Source: Urechis unicinctus (lineage: Eukaryota > Annelida > Polychaeta > Xenopneusta > Urechidae). Taken from it: a DNA stretch of 64,000 nucleotides. The stretch is from the NCBI GenBank assembly GCA_034190875.2, contig CM067354.1, forward strand, positions 4,247,815-4,311,814. The letters run 5' to 3'. Below are positions 12,366 to 26,645 of the stretch, one piece after another. Position numbers and translations under genes: made by a program. Position 1 is the stretch's first letter. Each line of letters starts with the position of its first letter. The notes below the pieces were generated by a model. That model had not been told where the DNA came from and did no database searches. It saw only the letters and a list, made by a program, of their open reading frames with translations.

Positions 12366-13434
12366 AACCCCCTGAGTGCATGGCGTGTATACTGCATACC
12401 GATCATCTGCAAGTGTAATACTTAAGCATAATGTAGAGCCTGCATTAATATCTAACGGACTATGACCAGCAACCTTTATTGCTGACCGACATCGCAGAGC
12501 GCTTTTGTGTAGGCTTTCTTGGTAACGTGGAGATATTTTAGAACGACTTGAATACGGTTAACATAATCAATAAATTTCTTCAAACATTCATCGTGGTCTT
12601 TGAAAATGTCGTCCGTGGCACTTATGACATGCTGTAATATGGTGATATATCAGAAGCAGCAAAACAAGTCCATGTCGTTTATGATTATATTGTTCCCCGC
12701 GGTTTGCATTTCTATCCAACAGTGTATAGATTCGCTAAGAGAGCTAACTCGAGCTTTCCCTCGAAGAAAAAATTGTGAAGACGCCACCTGTTAGCCAAAG
12801 CATTATTGTCATAGCCACTTGTCATAGCTTCTCTTAAAACAAATTTGTCTTGCACGTCATGACAATTTGTTTTTAATAGTTTCTAGGTAAAGTTTATCCA
12901 CGTATGTTGAGTAAACAAACATGCATTTCTAGTTAAAGCATTTCATGAACAAGGGCTTGAGTTTGTTCAATCGCGACATTAGTAACGGATAGATGGCCTA
13001 AAGATTACGAGTAATGCAATGAGTTCGTCTCAGTACATTCCTAATCCCGTAGTGATGCCACTAAAGCCAGGTAAGCTGGCTGGCAAGGGTGGCTTGATAC
13101 AGGCAATTACTTTGTCCCAACAACAACCATATACAGTAACTAAATGTTGATAGCATCTGCCTTTGGTCTATTTTACACGGAAATATGACGTTTGGACCAC
13201 ATTGTATGATTAGCAACGCATTGAGAAGGCTTGCTTGCAGAATTGGTGAAATCTCCCCGCGATTTTACAGGCCATATTTTGTAGATCTTTATGATAGGCC
13301 TGATAAACCTCAAATCATCCGTATTTAAAATCGACACAAAACTTGCTAAGCGACCAACTTGAAGCAGCGGTTCAATTGGCAAGCCAGAGTCTGCGCAGTC
13401 ATCCCTGGGCGTGGTAATGATCAAGTCAAGTCCT
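12366..13434. other. Left-arm unique-looking sequence, no gene seen
   Basis: Holds three of the blocks shared with the right arm. No exon or RNA gene was recognised. The minus-strand open frame at 13173-13424 has no motif. Confidence 0.45.
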
Positions 13435-13537
13435 CTTAGGTCTGTGCTGCTTCCGTTTAATCATATGTCGAGTATGCAGACAGCGGCGCATAACTTTTAT
13501 ATTTCAGCGACTGCGCATCAATAGTTCACACCTCGAT

Positions 13538-13800
13538 ACATATATTTATCTATATATATATATAGACATATATATATATATAATATATATAGAAATATAG
13601 ATATATATATATAGGATATATATATATATATATATACATATAGAGATTTATAAATATATATATATATATATTTATGTGTATATATATATATTCATGTATA
13701 TATATACTTTATATATATATATACATATATACATATACATATATTTAAAAAGATATACATATATATATTTATATAGATATATACATATATATATATATAA

Positions 13801-13855
<55 letters not shown>

Positions 13856-13864
13856 ATATATATA
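13538..13864. repeat. (TA)n compound microsatellite, unit 1 core
   Basis: TA array with TG, TC, TT and GA interruptions inside the first unit of the tandem duplication. Tyr-Ile open frames across it are artefacts. Confidence 0.95.
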
Positions 13865-14045
13865 ACATCCTAGCAAGCAGGTTTAACGAAGTTGCTGCAG
13901 TTATCATAGTCGTAAGCTAATTATACCTTGATGTAGAATTTTCTCTTAGATCTGTGCTGCTTCCGTTTAATCATATGTCGAGTATGCTGACAGCGGCACA
14001 TAACTTTTATATTTCAGCGAGTGCGCACGAATTGTTGACATCTCG

Positions 14046-14293
<248 letters not shown>

Positions 14294-14360
14294 AACATCC
14301 TGGCAAGCAGGTATTACGGAGTTGCTGCAGTTATCATAGTCGTAAGCTAACTAAACCTGT

Positions 14361-17300
14361 ATAATTACCACTACTACTGTCCAGTTCTGCCGATGTTCAT
14401 CAGCGGCTTATGGCATGTGCCTTAATCGGTATAATTTGTAACAACTACTGCCAAAACATGATGCAAGTTAATCGGCTACGAGCAATCTAACAAGCATTCT
14501 TATTACTTTAACTTGCCGGGTCCTCCTTCGATCATCCCGCTCAGCCATGCGCTTTTTATATCTATATATGTCAGTTTCGGCAAAAGTCTACTATTTTTGC
14601 ATTTCAAATTCGACAAGCGTTAGCAACCCACGCAGATATACTAGGCTCATGCAAAGTTATGAGAGGCACATTGACCACACTAACAACAGCACCGTGATAC
14701 ATTATCTTGCACATTCATGTTGCTGCCGCCCAATATCTCATGCTTCAGTGTCATTTTCTTGGTACCACTTCACAAAGGCCATGTGAAATGATTTTCTTTG
14801 AATATACACTGGGCCACAACAGTCATATACTTGATTTCTAGAGTGTTGTAAATGTGCCAGTCTATTCCTCCATCTGCTACTTATTGTTTGCAGTTAATGA
14901 CATCACATGCTCGCCGTTAAACCGAATAATAAACAAAAAATCGAACAGGCAATTTGAACGCATTAATTATTCATAAGCACGCTTAAGCTGCAAATAAGCA
15001 ACATTCAGATGACTTTTGCGTATTTCATGTGCGGGAACAAACGGACACAGCCCAATAAAAACTGGTGCTTCCTTTATCACTGTGAAGAAGCGTCTTGGAC
15101 TGGTTTGATCTAGGGCGAGCATACACGTGGGATTCAGAGATCGCAGGATGCAACCAATCAAAACATGAGACTTGAAAGTAATCTCTGTGAACACATAATA
15201 ATCTCCAAGCGCGCGCAAATGGTGTAGTTAGAAGCGGTTAAATTGTCAGTATTTTTCAAAGAAATGCTCAGAATGAACGGATACAGTCAGATTCAATTTG
15301 CACCCACAACAATAAGTTCTTGTGCCATTTAATAGTCCATGGCAAGTAAGGAGCATGTTTCTTTGTCCATTAGCTAAGAATGTAGCTACATTTCGCGGTG
15401 CATAAAGAGCTCTGAGATGTTAGTACTAGCGCCAGATTAAAATGATGTATCTCATGTGATCATTCTTTCAAAGATTAGACGTCCCCCCGTCTGTGTCCAC
15501 ACATTTCAACTGGGATATGAGCTAAGCTTATAAGATAATGTAACTACGAACGTATTACAGAATCCGATCATGTCAAACATCATTCATATGTAAATCAATG
15601 TCAAATTGCCAACATCTGTTATGAGGTAGGGCAAAGTAGTCAGCCTTTAGCGCGACACAAGGAATAATTAATCGGGATTTCCAGAACACATCAACATGCG
15701 TGTGTTGTCTGAGGCGCCAGATGCATTTAATGCCGTCTGTACTTGCTTAGTCGTAATCAAATCTGACCCCTTGCAGAATCTTTGAAAGAGTGATAGGTGT
15801 TCTGGGTCGTTCATCTCTTCACATACAAACTCGGGGAATGTTAGAGATTTAAGCATTTCTTTGTGCATTTAAGTCTTCCTGACAGAGAGCTGAGCTCTGC
15901 AGTACCTTATAAAAGTAATCAACCACACACATCGGTGTTTGTACGAGGTCATTGTGTGCAATTTCACGCACAATGCGCTCATTGGTTTCTTTGGCGATGC
16001 GCTTCGTTAATATGTGATGCTCCATCACGTCATTTAAGTTATCGTTTTATCCATGCATGGAACGAACTAAAGAAATTACATGAGTAGGTCACAGTTGCTG
16101 CCGGTGCCAAATAATGCTTGTTCCATTGGGAATATCTTTGAAACTTCAGTCAATGGATAGACTTTATGAGCGATCGGAGTGTTATTATCCACATATTGGC
16201 TCTCACAATGTTGTCAAATCGATATTGTATTCCAGAGAACAAGCGTCATCGATATATCATTAATCTTAGACAAATCACAACGATCACTTAGCGTTCATAT
16301 ATCCCAATCGATGCTTATATTAAATATTGAACGCCTGTGCATTGGAGCAACGCAAACATCTTCATTCTCTGATGTAAGTCATTCATTGCAGCACATGGCG
16401 CCTGATTTATTTCAAACGTTAATGCATCTCAAATGCGTCACTTGTCAAGTCTTGGTGCACAAGTAAAGCACACTCTTAATTGCGTTTGAATATTGGTTCG
16501 TGTGTTGATGTTGATGCGTGGACTTAGATGTCCACGCATACTGCACGCAACGTTCAATGTAGGCGTCTGTGTGTATGAATTATTACAATAGTTTAGTTGT
16601 GTCTTTACTGCCTCCGCTGAAAGGTGGAGAATGACTTAATGATGCAATAATCGTCTCTGCAGAGACATAATGTTTTAAGACTCTGATGTGGTGTATCAGC
16701 AACTTTGTTCACTGCCAATTGTGTCAATCGAAAATCTTTGCATATTTTGTATATACACAGACTAGAATTCATTCGTCTTAGCTCTACAGGACGTCTAAGC
16801 AGACGTCATTCGATGTTCGATCCCTACGTAAAGCAGAGATTCACAATTAAAATCGAATACCTTTAACGTATAAAACCTGGCGAATTATTAGGTTTCATGG
16901 CACGTTTTGAAGGTTAAGATCAATTTGCACCTTTAATCACGAGTGGGTGTATTAAGCTAATATCGGACTATAGACAATTAGTAGACAAGTAGACAATTCA
17001 TAAAGCACGATGAGCACCATGTGAACAGAGATCACACAAATACTATGTGACCTTATGGTGGACATCGCATTTGGATTTCTCGGAAATCTATTTTAAATGG
17101 CATTTCCGAAATAACCGCATAGATCGAGGGTGAGCTTTTTGTCCTCGATATGTTTTTCACAGGCTCTTGCTGTATGTTATTTTCTAGATTCTAAATCCCC
17201 CGTGACATTTAAAACACACTGCCTATTCGCGAAGAAATTGAAGATTCAGAACAGCATATGATAATATCCCCGTTTGACTTGGGCTACATTCAGCTTCTTT

Positions 17301-20300
17301 ATACGTTTTCTTGCCTTGCCAAACTTCCTTTCATCTTTTTGTAAGCATTCATTTGTACATTTGTACATTTGTACATTGTCGCTCATAAATATCAATCGTA
17401 GTTTCTGTTCTTTGATGGAGTCATTGCCACCAGTGGAGCAAAGTGTGTATTATATCGTCATCAATGTGAAAGCATAATAATATACGATGATGACTTATGC
17501 TTTGAACTATATGCCGGTGGATATGTATATAACCCATTAAGGCAAACATTCATTGAAGTAGGGTCGAGTATGTCAATCAATTCAAACTATTTATCACGGA
17601 ACCACATAGGCGCTCGATACGGCATATATTTGTATTCTGATCTATATAACGTAAATATCGAAACACATTGCTTGGCTAGTATTAGCATAACGAATATGTG
17701 TAGTGTAGATAAAAGGACGAATGTAAAAATGATAAGTTTGTACGGCTTACATAGAATGCTAGTCATTAATCGCCTTAGTAAGGACACGTGTTGAGGCCCT
17801 GTGGTTCTCATTTCCATTACTAGCAATATTCGTTGAATGTGAACGACATCGTGCATCTACACATGCCGCCTTCTGGACACCGTCATATTTCCACAAGAGA
17901 TAACTGGTTTAATCATCATATGCGGGTTTTGTATGACGTTAAATGATGAAGTACGTGTCTTTGCGTCATAATCTGACGTGCGCCAGCCCTCACAGTGGGA
18001 TTATTAAGCGAAACAAACTGACTTTCGAGAACATGTTATTGAAGCAGTAAATGAGTCTGGAGAGGTAGCATGCTTTGCATGCATACGAAGTGTAACCACG
18101 TGTTAAGAAGTATCCATCAAAATTGGTAGATGAGATAAATACATTAACAATACACTTTAAGTAGGTAGCATGGATACATCATTGTCTATCATGTCGTAAC
18201 AGGTGCTTATCTCCATCATGACTAGCCGCAATATGTTGGAGCTCAATTCTGTCAATATTATCTAAGCTTTACTGTTCATAACAATGCTACAATATGCCTG
18301 AATTTGTTGGATGATTAGCGCGATATAGATGGGAGCCCCTGTGAATGACTGTATTAAATTATTTCAGTTTGAGACTAGTAATGTTTTGTATTGAGTATGC
18401 TCAGATTATCGCGTCCTCCCTTGGGACCGAAAAACAGGCAATCAACTATTTCCTCTCATCGATATTTATAATTCGTAGATACAATATAGGTTTTTCTACC
18501 TATCTTGCAATACCCGATGGACTATACGAAGAGCGTCCAGCAGCATATTGTTCATGTGTGTCACTACTGTTTGATTATTGTTGACATTCTACATTGGTAG
18601 CAGGCTTTCAAAAGACACTGCAAGAAAGTCATGACATTTTTCATCTAGGCCATTTTATTGCTATCGCAGTTTGTACGTACCTATGAGTTTGCTGCTACAT
18701 AAAAATATAATATAAAAATACTCAAAGCCGGCTATCATTTATACACACACAAAACCTCTTGGACTGAAAGACTTACTAAGTCAGACGTTCCCATACGACA
18801 CATAATCTATTGACTAGCCTCTCACACAAGATTACATCACAAAACCAGAAAACTGCGACGCGCACCTGAACGGAGAAGTCATATTTGCAACCATGGGGTT
18901 GTATACGAAAAAAAAGGTAAACTGCCTAATGGGTAAGTTATGCTTATAGGCAAAAGAACAGTATAGTTTTATCACAACGGAACAACTGTGAGTGCCGCGG
19001 CATTTCCAATTGCTTTTACCCATCTAGGTTCTTTAGCGTGATGACATTTTGTACTGGTTAACATGGAAAGCAGAATGATGCCAAGCATACAAAATGTATA
19101 CTCATAGTATATTCAACCAGTCAAATCCGACCAATGAGCCAAAAATTAAATGATATAATATAAAAAGATGCTGTTTCAAAGAAAGAGACTGACTGTCATG
19201 TACGCTTATAACCTACAGCTTAGGCCTAGTAAACCACAGTTGCGCCCGTTACAATATATGGTTAAGGCACTCAACGGCGGGATTTAATGGTGATGCTATT
19301 CAATATGATAAGTTAATGAGGTACATATGGCCTGATTGTGTCATTTCATGCATCCAATTTGCTTAGAACTCATAGATATATAAAGCTAGACTCACAGACA
19401 AAAATAACATCATCATAGTTGAATTCACGTTTACGTGTATTGCGAAAAATTGGAAAAAGTAATGTCAAAATACAACAAGAAGCCAGCTAGCTTGGTACAC
19501 ATTGATTTGCTGCTGTTCCACAGTCATTGATCAGCACAGATCTCTATTATTATTAGACAAGCTTCAAAGGCGGTAAATTATTATTCTTGAAATGTTTGGA
19601 CTGAAGCACAACTGTAAAGATTACCAACCAGAAAATAATAATATTAAACTATATACGAGCGAATGGCAACTGGCAAGTTATTTCTAGAGTTGATACATGA
19701 AATTGTCGATAAACTTTGCACTTGTTTCTTTTTGCGCAGCATCCTACGCTCATGTGTGAATAAGTGATGGCGCAAAAAGGTTAATGATATATACAATGAC
19801 CATTTAATTGCAGATAAATTATAAGAATCAATTTAAAGTTCGGATATCTTGCATGTTTCTATTTGATAAGCCGAAAGAGTTAGTGGGTTGGTGAATGAGT
19901 GAGTGAGCACGAAAGTATGTAAGAGCAAATGAGAGCGTTAAAATGAGTGTGTGCGAGTGAAGGTGAGGGAGAGAGGATGGGAGAGTACAGGTGTAGGTAT
20001 TTCTTAGTATTAGTGAGTTAGCTTGTGTTCAGATCTTATACATTGATGGCTGTTACGTTATATTCTTTACACTTTATGTGAGTACTTATTTTTCTTTATT
20101 TTTTATTCAATTCCCACCAATATATGTTCTCTTTTCTGTTATGCAGTATCGTTAGTACCTGAATGCGGCAAGTCACCGGGTAACTTATGGCCGAGAAACA
20201 TCATGGTTGGTTCAGAGCTAAAGCCATTCTCGCCAGATGAACCCATAGACAACGTTCCATTATATCCCAAGCCTTAAGCATCGCGGAGACAAATGGAGTC

Positions 20301-20459
20301 ATCCGCGGAAGGAACAATATGCTCTAAGCTTGGCCAGTGTGACAAGTGATCATTTCATGCAGTATATATACAATGTGTTCAGTTCTAAAACAAACAAGCC
20401 AAATCGCAACATACACAGTATGTAAAATATTAGCCAACTAGCATCAAGCTACCTTTGTA
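14361..20459. other. Left-arm-only sequence, no gene seen
   Basis: About 6 kb without a mirror copy on the right arm and without a recognisable gene. All open frames are under about 100 codons and carry no family motif; the few I read through (for example 15668-15868 minus, 16179-16466 plus) show no splice-bounded conserved segment. Part of the ~8.3 kb left-arm private segment. Confidence 0.45.
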
Positions 20460-20463
20460 TCCA

Positions 20464-20630
20464 GCACACTAGCCATCCATAATCAACGAACTTAGCAAGC
20501 AACACACTAGACATCCATAATCAACGAACTTAGCAAGCAACACACTAGACATCCATAATCAACGAACTTAGCAAGCAACACACTAGCCATCCATAATCAA
20601 CGAACTTAGTAAGCATCAAACTAGCAAACT
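20464..20630 (+). repeat. 38-bp minisatellite, about four copies
   Basis: Direct repeats with a 38-bp period built on 'CATCCATAATCAACGAACTT' followed by 'AGCAAGCAACACACTAG'. Copies are nearly identical, with the last degenerating. There are no unique spacers, so this is not a CRISPR-like array. Confidence 0.93.
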
Positions 20631-21050
20631 ACCATCCGTCTACCTCAGAATGCAACATACTGCCAACTAGAACCAAGCTACATTCTAGCTAACTATCACC
20701 TTCCTGCATTAGCATGGAATGTATAAGCTTACTAGCACAATGGTACATGTGTATATAACCAACAAGCTGACTCAATGCAATTATCACTGCTATTGTATGC
20801 TTGACTATAGCCAGCTGGCAGAAACTTACCCCCGATGAGCCCTTACTCACCTGCTCATGTCATGCCATTGCCGAGTAATCTATTGCCCTCCCAGCAACTA
20901 TGCCAGACCAATTCGCGGCCACTCTCACACTCTCTTCTGGCAGCCGCCGTTATGCAACGTACAATCTGCAGCATAAGTGTTGAGACAGGTAGAAAAAAAG
21001 GGAGTTGCTTACTTCAATGATAATCTATGACATAGTACCGTACATATATT

Positions 21051-21052
21051 CA

Positions 21053-21124
<72 letters not shown>

Positions 21125-21198
21125 TATATATATAGATATATATATAGGATATATATATATATATATATATATAGATATATATATATATATAATATATA

Positions 21199-21264
<66 letters not shown>
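21051..21264. repeat. (TA)n compound microsatellite
   Basis: TA array with GA and TC interruptions. It lies about 275 bp outside the point where left/right arm similarity resumes (21540). Confidence 0.95.
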
Positions 21265-21267
<3 letters not shown>

Positions 21268-23099
21268 TGCATGATGACAGTACGGTGCAGGCGCTTGCTT
21301 CAGGTCATTATGACCCCACCTCTATGTCAGTCGTCCGCACCAAGCGCAAGAGATAATTAAGGAACGAACAGAACATAGTTTATGAAGTGTTGCAGGATGG
21401 ATCAAACATGACATTAGGATGAAACAAGTTGAAGTCGCCGAGAAAAGGTAGTTTAAATGAACAATAAACCAATCTAGTCTAACATTGACAAGGTGTTTAT
21501 CGCCATTATGATAAGCAGCGATGTCATTTTGTATCTTGGATCAGATGCCATCATGTGATTCATGGTCATTCGTGGCTCATTATCTCAGCTGGGAACATAC
21601 ATTACACACGAGAAACTATTGATCTGCTGCCACCTTTACGTCTCTGGTTTAGCATCGCTATTGACCAACATCCATCATAAATAATTTACACTGGAGCGTT
21701 TCATGTTTTGCAAGGTTATTGTACAAAATGTCTCTCGGCTGTGATGGTGCTGATCCTTCTTTGAAAAGTTCGGATTGCGATATTCCCTGTAACCTTTGAG
21801 TAACGAAATACTGATGTTTTAGCATTAATTGGATAAACTAGAAACACATCACTAACACATCCACATACAGGTAATTGTAGTTCTATGCAGTGCAGATGGT
21901 ATGGAATATTTATAAGCGATGGATGTGTGCTTTACGAATCAATGAAATAATAATGCGGCCGCTAACCAGTGAACATTGTGTAATCATTGAATTCACATGC
22001 ATCTAAAGTTACACATGGAGCACAAATATCACGGAATTGGCATGTAAAAGAAATTCATGCAAACCTGCAACCAATTACACCTTAGGACTATTCCACCTGG
22101 TCCCTATCAGCCATAATTGCTACAACATGTCTCTATTATCCGTTTGATCACTGTATGCATCTTAGATAGGAATACTTGTACTTGAGGAAAAGACTGCTCA
22201 TGAACAAATATGGACAAATAAGAGACAAGACGGCACATTGATTGCTGACTATTTGTCCGTGGTTCAGGCAATGCTACAAAGGTTACCCTGGATTATATAC
22301 TACTTAATTGCCAAGCCTTCGTTGTTTGATAATCGTTAGAAATATTTTATTGCTAGTTCTTCACAAAACAAGCCTGCTTAATTACCACTATAATTCACAG
22401 GGAGGACTCAGTTATTGGACAACGACTTGTAGATTTATTATATCATCAGTTGTTTCGTTCATCCGCGCCTTATATTATTGTGATTCCAATATTACTGTGC
22501 CAAACTATAGACATAACACAGGTTTAACAACAAATGCTATTTCGTTTGGGTGTTGAAAAGTGCTATTACTCAATGCATTTGCAACATCCAACAATCTATC
22601 AAGCCTTTATCGTGTGATGATTGTACCGTTAATTAGTCCCAAGTTTCATACCACAAATAAACTTCAAATGATATGCCTTGATATATTGCCGTTCACTGAT
22701 GTAAAAGGGATGCATTCACTTGTTTAGTTATTTATTATATCTACTTTGAGTCTAAATAAAAGAGATCCTTGATTCAATACGCTTATTAAAGTGTTTGAAT
22801 GAAACAACTTCAATATAAGTTACTCATGGTTAAACATATTCGATCAGCAACATTGACGGATACAGAATTTGGAATGTGAAGTATTCTACCAATTTCATCT
22901 GCATATCGAGATCACGTGAGTGAGTGCGCGGCAAAGCCAGGAGATCATTAGCGCGTTTTGCCTCAAGGAGGTCACACGTGTTTTCACACGTCTCTGGATT
23001 ACCCAGTTAGGTGACCATTATCTTTGTGTTTTTGCATATATCTTTTCTGTTTTGGTCTTAGATGTAAATTGGACACAGCAACGAGGAGCATAAACCCCA

Positions 23100-23670
23100 C
23101 ACAGAAATCGGGTGCTGACCTTCTTGGCAGCGCATAATGGCGGCCATGACCTCCTCGGATGACCAAGAGTTAGCTTACTCTTCTACGCCCGAACTTAGTT
23201 CCAAGCCAGTGTCTGGCAAGTTAACGAAAAAGACTAAACGGCTTCTGAAACTGAAGTATCTGCGGACATTACAAAAATCACAATCGAGCCAGAAGCTGCC
23301 TCTAAAAAGAACAATACACAGTCAAAGATGCTAAAGGCACCAAGCCTGCTGCTTTGCAGGATGATATGACGTTTATCAGGAGCCCGCTGGCTGTGCTGAG
23401 TCAGTTAAAGACCTTAACCTATTGACCTCGTGGTCACTGAGCTCAAGTCAGCGTATGACTGCTATCAACATGCCCGTGTACACAGCAGGAGGGAGGTGAA
23501 ATTAACTATAGTTACCAAGAAGACCCAAGAATCCCACCCACTCAGCTAACATCGCTCATCTTTCTAAATAAGTTGGACATCTGCGTTAAGCAACAGGATG
23601 TCACTGGGCCTCGGATAGACGACCAGTTAACCACTGTAGTGAACATGCTGCGTACACATGCGTGAATTTC
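23100..23670 (+). pseudogene. Degenerate coding-like segment, possible retroelement ORF fragment
   Basis: Less AT-rich than its neighbours and codon-like, with frames changing along its length. It opens with 'MAAMTSSDDQELAYSSTPEL', continues with a lysine-rich stretch, and later reads 'LVVTELKSAYDCYQHARVHS' and 'LDICVKQQDVTGPRIDDQLT'. I do not recognise the family. A basic, multi-frame remnant in an arm-specific insertion suggests an old transposable-element gene, but no reverse transcriptase, integrase or zinc-knuckle motif was seen. It has no counterpart on the right arm. Confidence 0.3.
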
Positions 23671-24914
23671 AACCAATTATTTGTTTTTTCACACATTAGA
23701 AACGATGCACTGTAATGATATATGTTTATATATGTATATGTATGCATACATCAATGTATATATGCTTATATATATGCATAATTAGGTGTATTTATCTCTG
23801 TAATATATGTATATGCGTATATGTCAGCTCGCTATTTACCGGTTGTTATGCAATGTAAGCTGGCACAATAATATTTCCTGCTCTCTGGTATTATGTTTGC
23901 TAAATTTTCGAACCCAGCATTTAATTTTATGATTGGCCAACGTTTATGCCCGAGTGCATTAAGCCTCATATTGTCATTGCGCTGTTGTTGGAAATTAACG
24001 GATACCCTTCCTTCAGCCAGTCAGAGGGTATTTGTTACAGACGGAGGTATATCGTTGCTCTTTGCCTCAGTGATAGATGGTAATAACTTGAGTACTGTAC
24101 ATGGGTCTATATGCTATCTACCTTTATAGCCATGATATCCATAACGACATGATACCGGATATATATCTGGAGATAGTCGGAAACTTGTCCGAAACACATA
24201 TAGTTGGATAATATGGTTCCATTTGTGGTTTTAGGGACGGTTTATTGCGTACTGCGCTCCCCATTAAAAATTGTTCATCATTCTCGCGACTCGATGATTT
24301 AGCATATATTAAGGAGTGTTATTGATACTGCTGTCAAATGTGACCCGAATTTGCAAGTTGTAAAGCATATGTAGATGTTTATGTATTGAATTTGTCCTTA
24401 CAATATAAGATATACACATATGCACACGCATTCTCGCAAAGATGGTAATTAAATTCATTACCACATTTGCAATGGGGTGATAATGTGACAACATTAATGT
24501 GGCCAAACTGACACTGAGTTAATTGGCCAAAGTTTGAAAACAAAACTGGTCGAGCAGGTTAGATTACCTCCTCACCTAACTATACTTATGTGTAGTCTCG
24601 AATGGCTCTACCCACAACAGGGTCAAAATAGCCAAGACCCGGACTTAACCACATAGGCCAGATCTCACCACCGTGCGCTTCTGCAAGCAAGTATAATTAG
24701 AAGCCGCTATCCCAGCGTCTTGACATTTTAGCCATAAAGCTAAATAATAATAAATGCCCCGAATCAATAGCGAGCAGCTAATATCGGAAACTTTTGGATT
24801 TACATTGTAACCTGTGTGACTGTTACATGTACATAATTAGCCGAGTTGGTTCCGGTTCAATGGTCATGATAGATGATGATCGACCTGGCAAGTTAAAGCC
24901 ATTGAATGCGGTGA
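23671..24914. other. Left-arm-only sequence, no gene seen
   Basis: Includes a short TATG/TA-rich patch near 23720-23830. No exon or RNA gene was seen. The right arm has unrelated sequence at the mirror position (47040-48105). Confidence 0.4.
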
Positions 24915-25135
24915 CGTTATGACAACAGTGAACATGTGTGTTCCAAATTCAGACTATTTTGCTACGCTCCACGATTAAAGGAAGGTATATGGCGGTTGCA
25001 GATATTCTTGCAGTTACATTTAATTAAAATCTTGATCACAAGGTGGCCAGAAGCACTGGGAATGATGAAACGTGATCCGCTTCAAACGGAACATCAGCTT
25101 GCACCAAGCTGCATTTTATCGGCTAAATAAAACTG

Positions 25136-25930
25136 GCGGTGCAGTGACGTACTATGCTATGAATGGTGACCGCGATGTGATATGAGGCAATTAAGCTCTG
25201 TTTGTTGACGATGTAATGACGTGCAAGGTTATGAACGGTGACCGAGATGTGATATGAAACAATTAAGCTCTATTTGTTGACGGTGTAATGACGTACTAAG
25301 TTATGAATGGTGACCGAGATGTGATATGATCCAATTCGCTATATTTGTTGACGGTGTAATGAAGTACTAGATTATGAATGGTGACCGAGATGTGATATGA
25401 TCCAATAAGGATCTGATTGTTGACGGTGTAATGCCGTACCAGGTTATGAATGGTGACCGAGATGTGATATGATCCAGTTAAGCTATATTTGTTAACGCTG
25501 TAATGACGTACTAGGTTACGAAATGTGACCGAGATATTATATAATATAATAAGCTCTATTTGTTGACGGTATAATGACGTAAGAGATTATGAATGGTGAC
25601 CGTGATGTGATATGATCCAATTAGGCTCTATTTGTTGACGGTATATTGACAATCTTGTTTACAAATGGTGACCGAGATGAAACATGACATAATTGAAGTA
25701 TGAATATGTGCTGTTAAATGGCTTACCTGGCTTTAAATGATGACCAATGTGCGATATGAAGTAATTGAGACCTGTTCATTTGCGGTAATTCGACGTATCT
25801 AGGTTAAAAATAAATACCATGGTGCGATATGAAATAATTGAGGTATGTTAATGTGCGGTAATTTTACGTACCTGATGATCAAGGTGCAATACAAAATATT
25901 TGAGTTATGTTGATATGCGGTAAAATGTCT
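25136..25930 (+). repeat. ~72-bp minisatellite, left-arm array
   Basis: About eleven tandem units of roughly 72 bp with the core 'GAATGGTGACCGAGATGTGA' followed by 'TATGA...AATTAAGCTCTATTTGTTGACGGTGTAATGACGTA' variants. Early units are well conserved; the last three or four degenerate. The same unit occurs in reverse complement at 44570-45060 and 45790-45960 on the right arm. Confidence 0.92.
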
Positions 25931-26455
25931 AGTGTCTAGCTGCAGTACCACCGCCACCAACGTGCTTAATATACATTAGTGACTTTACAGTATCACTAAT
26001 ACATCCAACTTTGGTTTATGACGTTTGCACAGCAAATAGCTACCGTACACTACATAACAGGGTACATCACTTACAGTCGCCAAAATCACAGCATAGGATA
26101 ACACTACACTGCACAGAACAGCGTGGTATTGCACAGCGACCCTTGAACAATGGAATCATTATCAGGGAGTGCTCCAGCAGCCCGTCTTTCTGACGTGTTT
26201 GCCTACAATTCCCTGCCTGGACCCCATTATCAGATGTCCTCTTCTTATTTACCGTTTGGCGTCGTCAACTTTCGGTTGCCTCCCTAACCTTTTTGCATTC
26301 GTTCTCCTATACATGAGGCCATCTGAAGCAGATGGAGAGATTACAGCTCTTTGGTTATGGGTAATCGAGCCCCAGACTGCTGCTGTCATGGGATAAACCT
26401 ATTATCAAAATCCCTCTGGGGAAGCAAAGTATACGTCATGGAACAGTCTACGTAG
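25930..26455 (+). repeat. Palindrome 2 block upstream of receptor remnant
   Basis: Matches the reverse complement of 44080-44540, for example 'GAGCCCCAGACTGCTG' and 'GAGGCCATCTGAAGC'. A 60-codon open frame beginning with TTG (26011-26193) aligns without indels to a GTG-initiated frame on the minus strand at 44328-44510, with 36 of 60 residues identical. I do not recognise it, and the lack of an ATG argues against an independent gene. Confidence 0.75.
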
Positions 26456-26457
26456 CA

Positions 26458-26645
26458 AGGAAGACTGGTGACAACTGCTCATGTTCTTCAGGACATTCGG
26501 TTTTTACCTGTCCTCCTTCATTCTCATAGCCATATCATTAGATCGCTACTTCGCCGTCACTCACCCACTCAGCATAGCCAGTGTCAGTAAACGTGGACGC
26601 ACCATTCTCGCGTGGCTATTCGGGATTATTGCCAGAATTCCACAG
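26458..26645 (+). pseudogene. Truncated GnRH/corazonin-type receptor copy (TM3-TM4 of exon 1)
   Basis: The frame reads '[15 protein letters not shown]', 'SLDRYFAVTHPL' and 'AWLFGIIARIPQ', then a retained CAG|GTGAGT splice donor at 26645/26646. Over the 55 residues from MFFR to IPQ it is 48/55 identical to the intact receptor exon on the minus strand (42108 side), with two residues missing in TM4 and a further ~10-bp deletion before the LLM. The N-terminus, TM1 and TM2 are absent: the left arm jumps from sequence matching 44080 to sequence matching 42314, losing about 1.8 kb. No exons 2-6 were found downstream, so this is a non-functional relic. Confidence 0.9.

Noticed and set aside
16755-16820. 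tRNA-like or SINE-like A/B box pair around 'TGTTCGATCCC'
   Set aside because: The A box is imperfect and the T-arm and acceptor stems do not pair, so neither a tRNA gene nor a SINE head can be supported.
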